DNA of 14,066 bases, taken from Hyphomonas sp. UBA5111 (lineage in GTDB: Bacteria; Pseudomonadota; Alphaproteobacteria; Caulobacterales; Hyphomonadaceae). Below are positions 1-6,774 of this stretch, piece by piece. The notes below the pieces were generated by a model. The model made no database searches. It worked only from the letters and a program-made list of their open reading frames with translations, and was not told the DNA's origin. The position numbers and the translations under genes are program-made. How positions within the stretch are numbered: position 1 is the first letter of the stretch; each line of letters begins with the position of its first letter. The DNA lies in assembly GCA_002414505.1 (NCBI GenBank), contig DHZF01000106.1:342-14407 (forward strand), given 5' to 3'.

Positions 1-237
1 TGGGAAAGCGATGACGACATCGACCAGCACTACAATTCGCTGTTTCGTGAAATGATCACCTACATGATCGAAGACCCGCGCACGATCGGCGCCGGGGCCC
101 ACATGTTGTTCATGGCCAAGAACCTCGAACGCATCGGTGACCACTGTACGAACATCGCAGAATTTATTTACTTTCAAATCACTGGCGAATATCTCATGCC
201 CCATGAGCGCCCGAAAGCCCCCAATACGGGCGTCTGA
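1..237 (+). CDS. phoU: Phosphate transport system regulator PhoU, C-terminal fragment
   Basis: This is the end of a frame already open at base 1; 78 codons are visible before the TGA, so the start lies outside the window. The fragment contains the signature of the last PhoU helices, reading HMLFMAKNLERIGDHCTNIA, where the E-R-x-x-D-H-C/x-x-N-I-A pattern is the conserved metal-binding motif of PhoU repeats. PhoU is a peripheral cytoplasmic protein that connects the PstSCAB phosphate transporter with the PhoR sensor kinase and keeps PhoB inactive when phosphate is plentiful. The next gene is phoB, 26 bases downstream on the same strand, as expected at the end of a pst-phoU-phoB operon. Identification is firm; only the N-terminal part is missing. 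Confidence 0.95.
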   Translation, partial: WESDDDIDQHYNSLFREMITYMIEDPRTIGAGAHMLFMAKNLERIGDHCTNIAEFIYFQITGEYLMPHERPKAPNTGV

Positions 238-263
238 AAAGACGTAGGACGAGAGGATTAGTC

Positions 264-950
264 ATGAAGCCCTATGTGCTCATCGCCGAAGACGAAAGCG
301 CCGTATCCGAGCTGCTTTTCTATAACCTCAAGAAAGAGGATTATGAGGTGGCCATCGCCAGCGATGGTGAGGAGGCTATGCTGATGATCGAGGAAAGGGC
401 GCCTGACCTGCTTCTGCTCGACTGGATGCTTCCAAAAGTCAGCGGCATTGAAGTCTGCCGGCGGATCCGCAGCGGCGGGGCCAATCCGAACCTGCCGATC
501 ATCATGCTGACCGCGCGGGGCGAGGAAAGCGACCGTATCCGGGGGCTCGATACCGGCGCCGATGATTATGTGACCAAGCCGTTCTCGACGACCGAGCTGA
601 TGGCGCGTGTCCGCGCGGTGTTGCGCCGGATCCGTCCGGGCCTGAAAGATGACCGGATCACGGTGGGTGACATAGAGATCGACCGCGTGGCTCACAAGGT
701 GGCGCGTAATGGTCAGGACATTCATCTCGGACCGACCGAGTTCCGCCTGCTCGACTATTTCATGCAGCATCCGGGGCGTGTCTTTTCCCGCGAGCAATTG
801 CTGGACACGGTCTGGGGTTCTGACGTCTATGTCGAGGCCCGCACGGTGGATGTGCATGTCGGCCGCCTGCGCAAGGCGCTGCGCCAGGAAGGCGGGGACG
901 ATCCGATCCGGACCGTCCGCTCCGCCGGGTATGCGCTCCGGGCCGACTAG
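264..950 (+). CDS. phoB: Phosphate regulon response regulator PhoB
   Basis: This is a 228-residue OmpR/PhoB-type response regulator. The receiver domain (about residues 1-120) has the acidic pair E9/D10, the phospho-acceptor D53 in LLLLDWMLP, T83 and K105 in TKPF. The C-terminal winged-helix DNA-binding domain (about 130-228) carries the RVFSREQLLDTVWG and RTVDVHVGRLRKAL segments typical of PhoB. When phosphorylated by PhoR under phosphate starvation it activates Pho-box promoters. The start is supported by a purine-rich GGACGAGAGG sequence just upstream and by the match to the family N-terminus. It follows phoU by 26 bases and is probably co-transcribed with it. Its TAG stop (948-950) overlaps the stop of the convergent hydrolase gene. 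The name PhoB rests on the sequence and on the phoU neighbour. Confidence 0.95.
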   Translation: MKPYVLIAEDESAVSELLFYNLKKEDYEVAIASDGEEAMLMIEERAPDLLLLDWMLPKVSGIEVCRRIRSGGANPNLPIIMLTARGEESDRIRGLDTGADDYVTKPFSTTELMARVRAVLRRIRPGLKDDRITVGDIEIDRVAHKVARNGQDIHLGPTEFRLLDYFMQHPGRVFSREQLLDTVWGSDVYVEARTVDVHVGRLRKALRQEGGDDPIRTVRSAGYALRAD

Positions 951-1648
951 AAGAGTTCAGCCAGGTAGTTTTCGAGGCTCTCGAAACTGCGGCGGTCTGC
1001 ATCGGCATTGTAGACCGTGCCCATTTCCTTGTTGTCGGCGCCGAGCGTGGTGAAGGAGTGCATGGAATTTCCGTGCACGTGCAGTTGCCAGTCTGCGCCC
1101 GCGCCTTCCAATTCCTTCGTAATGGCCATCACATCCTCTGGCGTTGCCATCGGGTCGTGCCAGCCATGCTCCATCAGAACTTTGGCGGTAATTTTCGGGG
1201 CGGGCACATTCTCAGCCGGCCGGAACAGGCCGTGGAAGGAAGCAACGCCGAGCAGGTCGTGATTTGCGCGCGCCATGTCGAGCACGCAGAGGCCCCCGAA
1301 ACAGAATCCGATAGCGGCCGCTTTCTTGGGGTCCACACCAACCTGCTGCTTTGCGGCGGCAAGACCGCCCGCAAGGCGTTTTTGCAATTCGGCCCGGTCT
1401 TCGACCAACGGATTCATCAGGGCCTGGCACTCCTCAACCGTCGCGCCGCGCATGCCTTTCCCATAAACATCCATTGCGAAGGCCGCATAGCCCATCTCTG
1501 ATACGCGCTCGGCCTTTTCGCGCTCATTGTCACCGAGACCGCCCCAGGCATGGGCGATCACGACGACCGGGGCCACTTCCTTACCTTTCGGACGCAGGAA
1601 GTAGCCTTCATAGGTCTTCCCATCGACGGTATAATCAACTGCGCTCAT
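947..1648 (-). CDS. Dienelactone hydrolase family protein
   Basis: This is a 233-residue alpha/beta-hydrolase of the dienelactone hydrolase family. The expected Cys-Asp-His triad is visible: C116 in the nucleophile elbow GFCFGG, D165 in HGWHDP, and H197 in NSMHSF. Such enzymes hydrolyse dienelactones or other small esters and lactones in the cytoplasm; the actual substrate cannot be read from the sequence. No signal peptide is seen. The frame stays open upstream to 1933, but the start at 1648 (MSAVDYTVDG) is preferred because AAGGAG lies six to ten bases before it and the family alignment begins there; the longer form would run into the phasin gene. It is convergent with phoB (stops nested in CTAG, 947-950) and divergent from the phasin gene. 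It lies between the Pho and PHA genes with no evident functional tie to either. Confidence 0.88.
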   Translation of the reverse strand: MSAVDYTVDGKTYEGYFLRPKGKEVAPVVVIAHAWGGLGDNEREKAERVSEMGYAAFAMDVYGKGMRGATVEECQALMNPLVEDRAELQKRLAGGLAAAKQQVGVDPKKAAAIGFCFGGLCVLDMARANHDLLGVASFHGLFRPAENVPAPKITAKVLMEHGWHDPMATPEDVMAITKELEGAGADWQLHVHGNSMHSFTTLGADNKEMGTVYNADADRRSFESLENYLAELF

Positions 1649-1657
1649 GTCTCTGCT

Positions 1658-1663
1658 CTCCTT
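1658..1663 (-). promoter_or_regulatory. Ribosome binding site that fixes the hydrolase start
   Basis: AAGGAG on the minus strand sits nine bases before the ATG at 1648. It decides for the 233-residue product over the longer open frame that continues to 1933. Confidence 0.7.
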
Positions 1664-1776
1664 GGTACGTGTCTGCCTGATACAGGGCATTCGGCCCGGT
1701 GTTTCAAGGGCTGCAGCGATTAGTATGAAGATTCTAGGATTTTCCGATACGTCCCACTCCACCGAATTATCCGGAA

Positions 1777-1782
1777 AAGGAG
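1777..1782 (+). promoter_or_regulatory. Ribosome binding site that fixes the phasin start
   Basis: A perfect AAGGAG is followed by an eight-base spacer and the ATG at 1791. The same frame is open back to 1647, but that upstream part is antisense to the start of the divergent hydrolase gene and has no comparable site, so it is treated as non-coding. Confidence 0.75.
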
Positions 1783-1790
1783 TGCCACAC

Positions 1791-2738
1791 ATGGCCAAGA
1801 AAAATGAGAAAAAGGTGAAAGCGAAGCCGGCGAAGGCCGCGAGCGCAAAAGCCTCCAAATCCCCCAAGAAGCCCGGCAAGGCCAAGAAGGCTGCGAAGGC
1901 ACCTGAACTGAACACGGCTGACATGGCGCACAAGATCTGGCTCGCCGGCGTGGGCGCCTATGGCAAGGCCTATGACAAGGCGATTGCCAACACCAAGACG
2001 TTCAACAAGCAATCGACCGAACTGTTTGAAGATCTCGTCAAGCGCGGCGAAGCGATCGAGCAGGACGTGCGTGCGCGGGTGCAGGACAATGAAGTCGTCC
2101 AGACCGCAACGAAGAGCGCCGCGAAATATGCTGATGTGGCACGCGAATTCCAGACCCAGGCACGCGATGAGTTCGAGGCCCGTATGGAACGCATGCGCGA
2201 TCTGCTCGGCGTCAAGGGCCTTGGCAAGAAGGGCAACAAGCTGGCCGCCAAGCTCGACAAGCTGGAAGACGAAGTTGCCGAAACCGTGTCCAAGGCGCGC
2301 ACGAAGTCCAAGGATCGCAGCAATGAGCTGAAGCAGCGTATCACCCGCCTGACGGAAGAGATCGAAGCGGTTGCGACCGAAAGCGGCGCCGATCTGATGA
2401 AGACCGGCAAGAAGGCTGCGCAGCGTACGACGAAAGCCGTTCAGCAAGCCGTTGCGAAACCCGTGGCAGACACGCCAAAGCCAGCCGCAAAGGCCAAGCC
2501 GGCCGCTGCGAAGGCGAAGCCTGCTGCAGCCGCCCCGGCGAAGGCCGATGATTTCACGCTGCTGAATGGCGTCGGCCCGGCGCTAGCCGCCAAGCTGAAG
2601 GCTGCCGGCATCAAGAGTTTTGCCGACATTGCCGCGCTGAAGAAGGCCGACATTGAGGCGCTTGATGCCAAGATCATGGCCCGTGGCCGCATTGCGCGCG
2701 ACGAGTGGGTCAAGCAAGCCAAAGTGCTGATGAAATAA
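1791..2738 (+). CDS. PhaF-like phasin with Lys/Ala-rich arms and a C-terminal helix-hairpin-helix domain
   Basis: The product is 315 residues. Residues 1-38 form a strongly basic Lys/Ala/Pro arm. Residues about 42-92 match the polyhydroxyalkanoate granule-associated (PhaF/PhaI) family, with the hallmark HKIWLAGVGAYGKAYDKA and a following LFEDLVKRGEAIE. Residues about 100-215 are charged, heptad-like helix, probably coiled coil. Residues 225-252 are AKPAAAK-type repeats like the histone-like tail of pseudomonad PhaF. Residues 253-315 form a helix-hairpin-helix domain (LLNGVGPALAAKLKAAGI, ending GRIARDEWVKQAK). Phasins coat PHA granules; PhaF types also bind DNA and help partition granules. The downstream neighbours are PHA regulator, synthase and depolymerase genes. 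The gene ends in a probable terminator. The phasin call is good; DNA binding is inferred from basic arms and HhH. Confidence 0.88.
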   Translation: MAKKNEKKVKAKPAKAASAKASKSPKKPGKAKKAAKAPELNTADMAHKIWLAGVGAYGKAYDKAIANTKTFNKQSTELFEDLVKRGEAIEQDVRARVQDNEVVQTATKSAAKYADVAREFQTQARDEFEARMERMRDLLGVKGLGKKGNKLAAKLDKLEDEVAETVSKARTKSKDRSNELKQRITRLTEEIEAVATESGADLMKTGKKAAQRTTKAVQQAVAKPVADTPKPAAKAKPAAAKAKPAAAAPAKADDFTLLNGVGPALAAKLKAAGIKSFADIAALKKADIEALDAKIMARGRIARDEWVKQAKVLMK

Positions 2739-2762
2739 TCCGGCACGATTATGAAACGGGTG

Positions 2763-2793
2763 AGGGCGGTTCCGTGAGGGGCCGCCCTTTCCT
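2763..2793 (+). terminator. Rho-independent terminator after the phasin gene
   Basis: A perfect seven-base-pair GC-rich stem, AGGGCGG (2763-2769) with CCGCCCT (2782-2788), encloses a 12-base loop and runs into TTTCCTT. It begins 25 bases after the phasin stop and ends at the stop codon of the convergent phaD-like gene. The T-rich side is on the plus strand; the other side is not T-rich, so termination of the phasin transcript is the likely role. Confidence 0.7.
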
Positions 2794-3425
2794 TATGCGA
2801 CGACAGTATCGTAGTGCTCGAACAGGTCGGTCAGGGTCTCGACGCCCTGGTCGCCCATATAGGGCGGCAACAGGCACATGACCTGAAGCACCGTCTTGTG
2901 GATCAGGGTTGGCCCGTCATGGCAGTCCGCATTCAAATGGTCTTCGGCCAGCCAGAAGGTCAGCGTCGTCATGACCTGGTCAGTCAGGACCTCCCGCAAG
3001 CGTGGATCAAGCCGCAGGACCGATCCCGCGGTCAACTCATTGAACATGTCCACCAGCGCAGTCCGCATCTGGGCCAGGAGGGATCTGAACCGGGAGGCAA
3101 GGTCAGGATACCGATCAAGCAGAAGACCGAGGTCGCGATAGAAGAAGCGGAAATCGTAGATTTCCTCGAGGAGGATGTAGAGATAGACCCAGCTGTCTTC
3201 GAGACTGGCAACGCGCCCGCGTGAGCCCTTCAGGATGATCCGCATCTCATCTTCGAAACGGTCGAACAGGGCGTGGATGATCGCGTCCTTGCCCTTGAAA
3301 TGGTAGTAGAGATTGCCGGGACTGATATCGAGGGCATTGGAAATATCGACAGCCGTCTGCGGGGCTTCTCCTTCTTCATTGAAGAGAAGCAGGCTAACGT
3401 GAAGTATGCGGTCGCGTGTTTTCAT
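2793..3425 (-). CDS. phaD: PhaD-like TetR family regulator of PHA genes
   Basis: This is a 210-residue TetR-family protein. The N-terminal helix-turn-helix (about residues 1-50) begins MKTRDRILHVSLLLFNEEGE and has the recognition part DISPGNLYYHFKGKDAII, close to what I recall of Pseudomonas PhaD, which also starts MKTRDRIL. The C-terminal two-thirds is the helical ligand-binding and dimerisation region. In pseudomonads PhaD activates the pha genes in response to a fatty-acid-derived ligand; whether this protein activates or represses is unknown. It is divergent from the synthase gene across 155 bases, a usual arrangement for TetR control of the neighbour. The start at 3425 is chosen from the family N-terminus; the frame stays open upstream to 3764, inside the synthase gene, and that part is rejected. 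Confidence 0.85.
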   Translation of the reverse strand: MKTRDRILHVSLLLFNEEGEAPQTAVDISNALDISPGNLYYHFKGKDAIIHALFDRFEDEMRIILKGSRGRVASLEDSWVYLYILLEEIYDFRFFYRDLGLLLDRYPDLASRFRSLLAQMRTALVDMFNELTAGSVLRLDPRLREVLTDQVMTTLTFWLAEDHLNADCHDGPTLIHKTVLQVMCLLPPYMGDQGVETLTDLFEHYDTVVA

Positions 3426-3580
3426 GGCCTGATACGGTATTTGACACGCAATTCTCACTATGGAACGAATTTTATTTGAAATTTTGATGTATCCTTTTTC
3501 CGAATGCGAAAGAGGTCCAATAAAAAAGAGTCGGCATCTGCCCGTGGCAGGCATGACCGGACAATCGAGGGGAGAGGGCA
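3426..3580. promoter_or_regulatory. Divergent promoter region between phaD and phaC
   Basis: This 155-base gap holds the divergent promoters. It is more AT-rich than its surroundings in 3465-3530. Visible elements are a TTGACA hexamer (3441-3446) without a good -10 at normal spacing, a short palindrome ATACgGTAT (3432-3440) next to the phaD start, and CTGCCcgtGGCAG (3538-3550) in the phaC leader. A purine-rich Shine-Dalgarno stretch (3567-3578) precedes the phaC ATG. Either palindrome could be a PhaD operator, but neither is long enough to be sure. Confidence 0.45.
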
Positions 3581-5269
3581 ATGAGACGCTCGAAGAATGG
3601 CCTTGCTGGCGAGGCCGCGAAGGCGATGAAGACCATGAACCCCTTCCTGTCGGGGTCAGACCCACAGGAGCGGGTTGGCGCCGTCGCGATGATGTTGCGC
3701 TCGACCATGAAGAACCCCGCCATAACGGCGAAGGCGGCAAGCCGCATCGCGTCCGACAGCGCAAAGATCATAATGGGCCAGTCCGACCGCGCCGCCGACC
3801 CACGCGACCGGCGCTTCAAGGATTCAGCCTGGTCTGAAAATCCTTTCTACAAGCGCGGCATGCAAGCCTATTTGTCCACGCAGGAACATCTGAATGATTG
3901 GGTGGCCAATCTCAGCATGACTGAACTGGAGCATGCGCGCGCGAAATTCCTGACCAGCATGATCACGGATGCGATGGCGCCAACGAATACGCTGCTCGGC
4001 AATCCGGCAGCCAGCAAGAAGGTGATGGAATCCGGTGGCATGTCCCTGTTGAAGGGGCTGAAGAATGCGTACACGGATATTACGAAGAATGGCGGCTTGC
4101 CGAGTCAGGTTGATAAGCGGCCTTTTCAAGTGGGCAAGAATCTCGCGACGTCGCGTGGCAAGATCATCTGGAAGAACGAGATGCTGGAGCTGATCCAGTA
4201 TGAGCCGACCACCGACAAGGTACACCGCACGCCGATCCTGATCGTCCCGCCCCAGATCAACAAATTCTATGCGATGGATTTATCGCCCGCCATATCGATG
4301 GTTCAGTTCCTGATGGCGCAGCAAATGCAGACCTTTGTCGTCTCTTGGCGCAACCCGCAGAAGGAACACGCGCATTGGGGCATGAGCGCCTATGTCGACA
4401 GCCTGATCCAGGCGAGCGAAGTGATCCGCAATGTCACGCGCTCGAAGAAGGTGAACATCGCCGGCGCCTGTTCAGGCGGTATCACGGCCGCAACGCTGGC
4501 CAGCCTGTTTGCGGCGGCAGGCGACGACCGGATCAATTCCCTGACCTTCATGGTCTGTGTGCTCAATCCCCAGCGGGAGGACAGCGAGCTCGGACAGATC
4601 GTGTCTGACCAGAGTCTTGAAGTTGCGCGCAAGTATTCAAAGCGCAAGGGCGTGCTGAAAGGGGATGATCTTGCGCGCATGTTTGCCTGGATGCGTCCTA
4701 ACGATCTTGTCTGGAACTATGTCGTGAACAATTACCTGATGGGCGAGGACCCGCCGCCTTTCGACATCCTGTTTTGGAACAATGATTCCACGAATCTGCC
4801 GGCCCAGCTGCATTCGGACTATCTCGACATGGGCCTGAACCAGCCCTTCAGCCATCCGGGTGAGTTCGAGGTCGCGGGCCACGCAGTCGATCTCTCAAAG
4901 GTCACGGCCGACGCCTTCGTCGTTGGCGGGCTGACGGACCACATCACGCCGTGGAAAGCCTGTTACCGGACGACGCAGCTCCTTGGATCAGAGAATGTCG
5001 AATTTGTCCTGTCTTCCAGCGGGCATATCCAGTCGCTGCTGAATCCGCCTGGCAATCCGAAAGCCAAGATGTTCCGGAATTCCGACATTCCAGCAGATGC
5101 TGACACATGGGCCGCTCAGGCCAAGGAGGAAGTTGGCAGCTGGTGGCCCGTCTGGGGGCAATGGCTGAAAGACCGTTCCGGTACACTCAAAGCTGCGCCC
5201 CGGACTTGCGGGAACGAGACATTCCCGGCTCTCTATGAGGCACCCGGTCGTTACGTGTTCGATGACTAG
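3581..5269 (+). CDS. phaC: Poly(3-hydroxyalkanoate) synthase, class II-like
   Basis: The protein has 562 residues, about the size of the class II synthases of pseudomonads (around 560). It polymerises (R)-3-hydroxyacyl-CoA on the granule surface. The catalytic triad is visible: C297 in the lipase-box-like GACSGG, D453 in GLTDHITPW, and H482 in SSSGHIQSLLNPPGNPKAKM. Several stretches follow class II enzymes as I remember them: LIVPPQINKFY, TFVVSWRNP, the GACSGGIT box (class I usually has GFCVGG-like boxes), FAWMRPNDLVWNY, and SWWPVWGQWL near the end. This points to medium-chain-length monomers, though class assignment needs a tree. The start at 3581 is supported by GGGGAG six bases upstream. 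It is followed after 24 bases by the depolymerase gene, probably in one operon, and is divergent from phaD. Confidence 0.93.
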   Translation: MRRSKNGLAGEAAKAMKTMNPFLSGSDPQERVGAVAMMLRSTMKNPAITAKAASRIASDSAKIIMGQSDRAADPRDRRFKDSAWSENPFYKRGMQAYLSTQEHLNDWVANLSMTELEHARAKFLTSMITDAMAPTNTLLGNPAASKKVMESGGMSLLKGLKNAYTDITKNGGLPSQVDKRPFQVGKNLATSRGKIIWKNEMLELIQYEPTTDKVHRTPILIVPPQINKFYAMDLSPAISMVQFLMAQQMQTFVVSWRNPQKEHAHWGMSAYVDSLIQASEVIRNVTRSKKVNIAGACSGGITAATLASLFAAAGDDRINSLTFMVCVLNPQREDSELGQIVSDQSLEVARKYSKRKGVLKGDDLARMFAWMRPNDLVWNYVVNNYLMGEDPPPFDILFWNNDSTNLPAQLHSDYLDMGLNQPFSHPGEFEVAGHAVDLSKVTADAFVVGGLTDHITPWKACYRTTQLLGSENVEFVLSSSGHIQSLLNPPGNPKAKMFRNSDIPADADTWAAQAKEEVGSWWPVWGQWLKDRSGTLKAAPRTCGNETFPALYEAPGRYVFDD

Positions 5270-5293
5270 GGTGCATAGCTGACTGGAGTCATC

Positions 5294-6133
5294 ATGACGT
5301 CGCCCAAACGCCTGCCCACGATTGCGACCCATGATGTGGACGGCATCCAGTTGCGCACAGCGCGGTGGATGGCACCGGGCAATTCCGGGCAACGTCCCTT
5401 GCTGTTCTTCAATGGCATCGGCGCGAACCTCGAACTGACGCTGGGCCTTGGCGATATGTTCCCCGACAGGGAGATCATCACCTTCGATGTTCCCGGTGTG
5501 GGCCTCAGCCCCGTCACCAGCTGGCCGTACCGGCCCTGGATGCTGGCCCGCTGGACGCGCAAGCTGCTGGATTTGCAGGGCATCGAAGACGTGGATGTGA
5601 TGGGCGTTTCATGGGGCGGGGCCATGGCGCAGCAATTCGCCTTCCAGTACCGGCGCCGCGTCGGCAAGCTGATCTTGTGTGCGACCACAGCGGGCATGAC
5701 GATGATCCCCGGCCATCCGAGAGCGCTGTCAAAGATGGCGGATACACGGCGCTATTCAGATCCGGACTTCATGCGGAAGAGCTTTGAGTCGCTTTATGGC
5801 GAAGCGGTCGACGGAGAGGCGGGCAACCATATCGACAATCTCCTGCCGCCCGACCCGAAAGGCTATGTCTACCAATTGCTGGCCTTCATCGGCTGGTCGA
5901 GCTTGCCCTTCATTCGTCTCCTGAGCATGCCCACTCTGGTCCTGATGGGCGATCAGGACACGATCGTGCCCGTGGCGAACGGCCATATTCTGCGTGTGGC
6001 GCTGCCGGATGCGCGCCTTCATGTGATTGAGGGCGGGGGGCATCTGTTCCTGGTGACGCGGGCGAGCGAAACGGCCGGACTGATCCGGGGGTTCCTGAGT
6101 GAAGCAGAAGAGACGCCGCAGGCGGCGGCCTGA
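5294..6133 (+). CDS. phaZ: PhaZ-like intracellular PHA depolymerase (alpha/beta hydrolase)
   Basis: This 279-residue alpha/beta-hydrolase matches the pseudomonad mcl-PHA depolymerase PhaZ (about 283 residues) in length and wording: PLLFFNGIGANLEL near residue 40, ITFDVPGVG near 65, VMGVSWGGAMAQQFA, and GGGHLFLVTRA. The triad is S106 in GVSWGG, D222 in GDQDTIVP, and H250 in GGGH. PhaZ acts on the surface of granules and releases hydroxyalkanoic acids, so carbon can be recovered. GGAG lies five bases before the ATG. It follows the synthase gene by 24 bases, the same phaC-phaZ order as in Pseudomonas. A related small-molecule esterase is possible but less likely given the neighbours. Its TGA abuts the stop of the convergent Hpt gene with no spacer. 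Confidence 0.87.
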   Translation: MTSPKRLPTIATHDVDGIQLRTARWMAPGNSGQRPLLFFNGIGANLELTLGLGDMFPDREIITFDVPGVGLSPVTSWPYRPWMLARWTRKLLDLQGIEDVDVMGVSWGGAMAQQFAFQYRRRVGKLILCATTAGMTMIPGHPRALSKMADTRRYSDPDFMRKSFESLYGEAVDGEAGNHIDNLLPPDPKGYVYQLLAFIGWSSLPFIRLLSMPTLVLMGDQDTIVPVANGHILRVALPDARLHVIEGGGHLFLVTRASETAGLIRGFLSEAEETPQAAA

Positions 6134-6697
6134 TCAGGTTTTCGACGTCTTCACGGCGACACGTTCTTCAAGCGCATCACACACGGCATCTGCGACCGAC
6201 TGGGCGGCATCGCCCCGCCCAATCGAGCCATAGGCGGCCATGCAGGCTTCGACATGAAGATTGATAAGCGCGCCATTCTGGCCCGGCTCCGTTTCAGCCA
6301 GCAGCGTGCAGAGCGATCCGCACAGACGCGAAACGGCGGGATAGCCGTAGGAGGTGGCAACTCCGCGGATATTATGGGCGCAGGTCTCAAGCAGCTTGTA
6401 ATCGGTCTCGCTGGCGCCTTCGATCTTTGCTGTGGCCCAGGCGGCTTTGAGGCGATCAAGGTCTGCCTCCATCCATGCATCGAACCGGGACGACAAATCC
6501 TCCACAGCCGCTTCGGCGCGGTCCCCCAATTCATCCGGGTCGTGTCCGACATCCGGCGCGTCCACCTCATCCTCTGCGGCGACAGGTGCCGGCGGCATCT
6601 TGATGACGCGGCTGATGTCGGGCGTGACCGAGGCGGCAGGCTGGTCAGACTTCGAACCTGAAGCGGGTTTGAGCTTGTGAATCAGTGCCTTGAACAT
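6134..6697 (-). CDS. Hpt domain-containing protein
   Basis: The product is 187 residues. Residues 1-65 are low-complexity, Ala/Pro/Asp-rich and probably disordered. Residues about 70-175 look like a histidine phosphotransfer helical bundle, with the candidate phospho-accepting H108 in CAHNIRGVATSYGYPAVSRLCGSL-type context (H-N-I-R-G in place of the commoner H-x-L-K-G, then a Y-G-Y and a Leu-rich helix). Such proteins relay phosphate between hybrid kinases and response regulators in the cytoplasm. No kinase or receiver gene adjoins it; the only response regulator in the window is PhoB, which is not normally fed by an Hpt protein, so its partner is unknown. It follows nadK on the same strand after a 77-base gap and is convergent with phaZ. 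Start supported by GGGGA before the ATG. Confidence 0.78.
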   Translation of the reverse strand: MFKALIHKLKPASGSKSDQPAASVTPDISRVIKMPPAPVAAEDEVDAPDVGHDPDELGDRAEAAVEDLSSRFDAWMEADLDRLKAAWATAKIEGASETDYKLLETCAHNIRGVATSYGYPAVSRLCGSLCTLLAETEPGQNGALINLHVEACMAAYGSIGRGDAAQSVADAVCDALEERVAVKTSKT

Positions 6698-6774
6698 GGC
6701 GAATCCCCGTATTTCCGGGAAACCATACCGTTCAAGCCTTAACGCTTTCCTGATCCAAGAACTTTGAAATCACA

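Noticed and set aside
1649..1933. N-terminal extension of the dienelactone hydrolase (95 extra codons)
   Set aside because: The extension is antisense to the phasin start and lies upstream of a good ribosome site at 1658-1663; the family sequence begins at the ATG at 1648.
2460..2546. Tandem DNA repeats in the phasin gene
   Set aside because: The repetition reflects Ala-Lys-Pro codons of the protein tail; the DNA units are imperfect and explained by the protein sequence.
3441..3469. TTGACA as the -35 of a phaC promoter
   Set aside because: At 16-18 bases downstream there is no hexamer resembling TATAAT, so the promoter is not called on this element alone.
1649..3580. PhoB binding sites in the PHA promoters, given nearby phoB
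   Set aside because: I looked for paired CTGTCAT-like repeats in the gaps before the phasin and phaC genes and found none convincing.
3426..3764. N-terminal extension of the PhaD-like regulator into the phaC gene
   Set aside because: PhaD proteins begin at MKTRDRIL, and the extension would be antisense to the phaC start with no homology visible.
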